Shown piece after piece: positions 6,691 through 9,107 of a stretch of DNA of 9,107 nucleotides (the stretch's first letter is position 1; every line of letters starts with the position of its first letter). The translations under genes and the position numbers were made by a program. The stretch covers positions 1 to 9,107 of the forward strand of contig CAVOBC010000182.1 in assembly GCA_963693635.1 (NCBI GenBank), written 5' to 3'. The notes under the pieces were generated by a model. The model ran no database searches. It was not told the DNA's origin and saw nothing but the letters and a program-made list of their open reading frames with translations. Source of the stretch: CAVOBC01 sp963693635 (GTDB taxonomy: Bacteria; Pseudomonadota; Gammaproteobacteria; Pseudomonadales; Azotimanducaceae).

Positions 6691-7748
6691 GGCAGTGCTT
6701 CCTTGAGCAATTCCCAGACCCTTTCAGGACTCGCCGCCGCAAAGCAGGGCGGGTGAATCTTACTGGAATCTGGACCGAACTTGCAGGTTCTTCGCAGGCA
6801 GGGGATGCAAGGTAAGTGATCACTCACTATCGCTCGTTGTGCCGGTCCATAGGGTGACGTCAGGCGCGGGTTCGTCGATCCAAACACGCTGACCTGCGCG
6901 ATCCCGAGCATCGCGGCGACATGCGCAAGTCCGGTGTCGACCGCGACGGCACCCGCCGCCCCGCGCATGCGCCCGATCAGTTCGGCGAGCCCCACACGAT
7001 CCTGTATCTGGGCGCCGCCCTCCCGGGCAATCCGGCTCGCCCGGCGCTGCTCTCGGTCATCGCCCCAACTGACCACCGGCCGAAAGCCATCTGCGGCGAT
7101 GAGACGGGCGAGTTCAATCCAGGCGGTCACTGGCCACTCCTTGGACTCCCAGGTTGTGCCATGGAGCAACAGGATCTCGCGCGAACCGCGGTCGCCGACG
7201 CTTGCGTCTCCCCCCTGCGGTAGTGCGTCATCGGGCGCGTGGCCGAGTGCGGAGCCATGTAGGTCGCCGAACTCGCCGGGGGCCGCGGGGAGCGGATAGC
7301 CGAGCACACTCGCAAAAAGCTGCCGCGTTCGGGCCACCGCATGCTGTCCCCGCGGCACCGCGCACGCGTCGCGGTAGGCAAGTGACGCGACACCTTCCCG
7401 CGCCGAGCGCCCATCGAAACCAGCCACGGGGCCCCTGGCGAGAACGCTGACGGCCGCGCTCTTGAGCAGACCCTGCGCATCGATGACAAGGTCGTATTGC
7501 TGCGCCCTGAGACAGGCGACGAAGCGACGAAACTCGGGGCCGCTCTGTCGCGGCGAACGGCGCCAGCGCCGAAGCGCGATGGGGATGACGCGGTCAACCC
7601 CTGTGTGCAGCCGCGGAATGTCTGCGAAGCCCTCCTCCACCACCCAGTCAATCACGAGACCCGGGCAGTGCCTGCGCGCATCGACGACCGCCGGCAGCGT
7701 GTGGACGACGTCGCCGAGCGACGACATCTTGACTAGCAGAACCCGCAT
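6687..7748 (-). CDS. waaC: LPS heptosyltransferase I WaaC (RfaC)
   Basis: A 353-aa GT9 glycosyltransferase that transfers L-glycero-D-manno-heptose from ADP-heptose to Kdo2-lipid A at the inner membrane. The N-terminus MRVLLVKMSSLGDVVHTLPAV is the canonical WaaC start and carries D13, equivalent to the catalytic aspartate of E. coli WaaC. The C-terminal domain has HGTTWESKEWP with K203 for phosphate binding, VVSWGD, and the nucleotide-sugar motif AVDTGLAHVAAMLG (D271, H276), followed by SVFGSTNPRLTSPYG. A cysteine group CIPCLRRTC plus a later Cys (314, 317, 322, 335) lies near the C-terminus. A Gly/Asp-rich interdomain stretch (about residues 157-191) makes it longer than the 319-aa E. coli enzyme. 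The frame opens upstream, but ATG at 7748 matches the family start. The gene ends in a 4-base overlap with waaG, implying co-translation. Confidence 0.96.
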   Translation of the reverse strand: MRVLLVKMSSLGDVVHTLPAVVDARRHCPGLVIDWVVEEGFADIPRLHTGVDRVIPIALRRWRRSPRQSGPEFRRFVACLRAQQYDLVIDAQGLLKSAAVSVLARGPVAGFDGRSAREGVASLAYRDACAVPRGQHAVARTRQLFASVLGYPLPAAPGEFGDLHGSALGHAPDDALPQGGDASVGDRGSREILLLHGTTWESKEWPVTAWIELARLIAADGFRPVVSWGDDREQRRASRIAREGGAQIQDRVGLAELIGRMRGAAGAVAVDTGLAHVAAMLGIAQVSVFGSTNPRLTSPYGPAQRAIVSDHLPCIPCLRRTCKFGPDSSKIHPPCFAAASPERVWELLKEALP

Positions 7749-7827
7749 GCGCCCCCAACGTTGCCCGATACACCGGGGCGATGCGGGCAAGCGCCGGCGC
7801 AGGCAAAGCCGAGTGGCGCCGCCCCGA
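7749..7827 (-). repeat. Structured waaF-waaC spacer with two overlapping inverted repeats
   Basis: The 79-base spacer contains two perfect 7-base inverted repeats. The first pairs CGGGGCG (7774-7780) with CGCCCCG (7820-7826), immediately after the waaF stop. The second pairs TTGCCCG (7761-7767) with CGGGCAA (7784-7790), ending 12 bases before the waaC start. One arm of the first lies inside the loop of the second, so the two stems could only coexist as a pseudoknot-like fold. A 10-base palindrome GCGCCGGCGC occupies 7791-7800. No T-run is present, so a terminator is unlikely. GC richness makes chance pairing easy. Confidence 0.45.
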
Positions 7828-9012
7828 TCAAGCCGAGGGCGCTGGCAACAATTCGATCACCTGTGCCGCCGGCAGCTTGTTCAGACAGTCGAGGTGTTTG
7901 AGTGGACATGTGCGCTTGAAACAAGGGCTGCAGGGCAGTGATAGCGTGACGATTTCTGCGTTGCTCGAAAGGGGCGGGGTAAACGCTGGCGACGATGAGC
8001 CGTAGACAACAACCGTGGGCACCTGCAACGCCGCCGCAATATGCATGAGCCCCGAATCGTTGCTGACCATCTGGTCGCACATCGAAATGAGATCGATCGC
8101 GTCGAGCAGCGACGTCTTGCCGGCGAGATCGGCGACGAGCAGTCGGCGCTCTGTTGACAGCTTTCCGCGCACCTCGCCGCACACGCGCTGGTCGCCCGGA
8201 CCGCCAAACAGCCACACCTGACCGCCCGCACCAATCCAGTGCTCGGCCACCTCCGCGTATTTCGCGGCTGGCCAGCGCTTCGCCTCGCCGTATTCGGCCC
8301 CGGGCGCAAGCCCGAGCACGGCTCGTCCGAGCGACAACCGATTGCGACTGCAGACCTCCGTGATATTTTTTGGGTCTGCTCGTAGCAGCGGTCTCGGTAC
8401 GGGGTCGGGCAGCGGTTTGTCCGCGGGTTGTGCGAGCGACGCAAACTGGTCGACCATCAACGGCGGTCGGCGCTTGTCGCACAGCCGAATATCGTTCAGC
8501 AAGAAAAAGCGAAACTCGCCGCGAAAACCGGTCCGTTGTTCGATCTGCGCCGCAAACGGCACAATCGCCGACTTCAGCGAGTTCGGCAGGACGATTGCGC
8601 GTTGATATCGCCCTCGCAGGCGCTTGCCGAGATCAACGCGCGCACCAATTTTGAGCTCGCCGTGCTCAACGTCGAAGAAAATGCCGCGGTTGACCTCGGC
8701 CATCCGCTCCAGCAGCGGCAAGGTTGATCGCGGGGCCACCACATCAATTTCAACCGGGTGAGGCTGGGCTTTGAGCAGCATGAAGAGCGCCTGCGCCATG
8801 ATCATGTCCCCCACCCAGGCGGGGCCCACAATCAGGATTCGCTCGGGCTCCTCGGGAACATCATCATCAGGCTCAAGCTGTTTATCCGGCTCAGGCTGTT
8901 GGCCCGCGCTCTCGCGAGCGACCACGGAATCCTCGGCCACGGAATCCACAGCATCGCCGGCTTTGCCGATCAGACGGCCCTTGTCGCCGGGGTCAGGTTG
9001 TTCATCGGACAT
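7828..9012 (-). CDS. waaF: LPS heptosyltransferase II WaaF (RfaF) with acidic N-terminal extension
   Basis: A 394-aa GT9 enzyme that adds heptose II to heptose I from ADP-heptose. Diagnostic motifs are RILIVGPAWVGDMIMAQALF (58-77) with catalytic D69, VLPNSLKSA, TGFRGEFR, LAPGAEYGEAKRWP (235-248), VWLFGG, MVSNDSGLMHIAAAL (315-329), VVVYGSSSP, and the cysteine cluster CSPCFKRTCPLKHLDC (361-376). E. coli and Pseudomonas WaaF are about 345-350 aa and begin almost at ILIVGP. Here about 57 extra residues, rich in Asp, Glu, Pro and Gln, come first and contain short tandem repeats. ATG at 9012 is preferred over TTG at 9033 because GGGGGG stands 6 bases upstream. A downstream start closer to the fold would remove the extension, but there is no ATG between residue 1 and the conserved core; GTG codons occur. 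It is probably the first gene of the operon. Confidence 0.96.
   Translation of the reverse strand: MSDEQPDPGDKGRLIGKAGDAVDSVAEDSVVARESAGQQPEPDKQLEPDDDVPEEPERILIVGPAWVGDMIMAQALFMLLKAQPHPVEIDVVAPRSTLPLLERMAEVNRGIFFDVEHGELKIGARVDLGKRLRGRYQRAIVLPNSLKSAIVPFAAQIEQRTGFRGEFRFFLLNDIRLCDKRRPPLMVDQFASLAQPADKPLPDPVPRPLLRADPKNITEVCSRNRLSLGRAVLGLAPGAEYGEAKRWPAAKYAEVAEHWIGAGGQVWLFGGPGDQRVCGEVRGKLSTERRLLVADLAGKTSLLDAIDLISMCDQMVSNDSGLMHIAAALQVPTVVVYGSSSPAFTPPLSSNAEIVTLSLPCSPCFKRTCPLKHLDCLNKLPAAQVIELLPAPSA
8863..8946 (-). repeat. Short tandem repeats encoding part of the WaaF N-terminal extension
   Basis: Two pairs of adjacent in-frame repeats. An 18-base pair at 8898-8881 and 8880-8863 (14 of 18 identical) encodes QPEPDK and QLEPDD. 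A 15-base pair at 8946-8932 and 8931-8917 (12 of 15 identical) encodes DSVAE and DSVVA, sharing GATTCCGTGG. All unit lengths are multiples of three, as expected for expansion under selection to keep the frame. The encoded segment is acidic and probably disordered. Confidence 0.65.
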
Positions 9013-9068
9013 GTGTCGCCCCCCGCCAGTCAAGCGGACTCGTTGGTCCGCAAACGAATCTCGCCACC

Positions 9069-9098
9069 GTTCTACGGGCTGCGGTCAAGAACCGGCAA
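9069..9098 (-). promoter_or_regulatory. Weak candidate promoter upstream of waaF
   Basis: On the minus strand TTGCCG (9098-9093, 4 of 6 to the -35 consensus) and TAGAAC (9074-9069, 4 of 6 to the -10 consensus) are 18 bases apart and would start transcription near 9062, about 50 bases before the waaF ATG. The rest of the 95-base stretch up to the window edge shows no gene. The match is only moderate and the true promoter may lie outside the window. Confidence 0.22.
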
Positions 9099-9107
9099 CG
9101 CCCGTCA

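Noticed and set aside
7733..8482. 249-codon minus-strand frame overlapping waaF
   Set aside because: Same strand as waaF but another frame. Arg/Ala-rich with no domain; waaF motifs occupy the same DNA.
1..9107. CRISPR array, tRNA or rRNA gene, insertion sequence, defence system
   Set aside because: No regularly spaced repeats, no tRNA-like folds, and no transposase or nuclease motifs were seen. The window is filled by one coherent LPS core operon.

Overview
The window is a lipopolysaccharide (LPS) inner-core assembly locus. Every credible gene lies on the minus strand, so it reads from right to left: waaF (heptosyltransferase II), waaC (heptosyltransferase I), a double-length waaG-type glycosyltransferase, waaP (heptose I kinase), a second small LPS kinase, a two-domain LPS kinase, and the N-terminal half of a carbamoyltransferase that runs off the left edge. 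The long plus-strand open frames are antisense shadows, which are common in GC-rich coding DNA like this.

The proteins resemble gammaproteobacterial LPS enzymes. The gene order matches, as I remember it, the Pseudomonas aeruginosa core cluster (waaF-waaC-waaG-waaP, further kinases, carbamoyltransferase). The host is therefore most likely a GC-rich gammaproteobacterium with a Pseudomonas-like, heavily phosphorylated and carbamoylated core. Genus cannot be set from the sequence.

Layout from the transcription start side: a 95-base stretch with a weak possible promoter; waaF (9012-7828); a 79-base GC-rich gap with two overlapping inverted repeats; then a tight block of waaC (7748-6687), waaG-waaG fusion (6690-4435, 4-base TTGA overlap), waaP (4433-3525, 1-base gap) and a 250-aa kinase (3511-2759, 13-base gap). 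A 196-base gap follows, holding a tiny Arg-rich open frame with a strong Shine-Dalgarno and a sigma70-like promoter. Then come the dual kinase (2562-1099), a 185-base gap starting with a hairpin, and the carbamoyltransferase (913 to beyond base 1).

Pathway logic: WaaC and WaaF add the two L,D-heptoses to Kdo-lipid A. The WaaG domains extend the chain with hexose(s). WaaP and the accessory kinases phosphorylate the heptoses, or possibly Kdo. The carbamoyltransferase puts a carbamoyl group on the core, on heptose II in the Pseudomonas case.

The main oddities are a single 751-aa polypeptide with two complete WaaG enzymes that differ in an active-site loop, repeat-built N-terminal extensions on WaaP and WaaF, four kinase folds in a row (one with Q in place of the HxD histidine), and a high share of non-ATG start codons.
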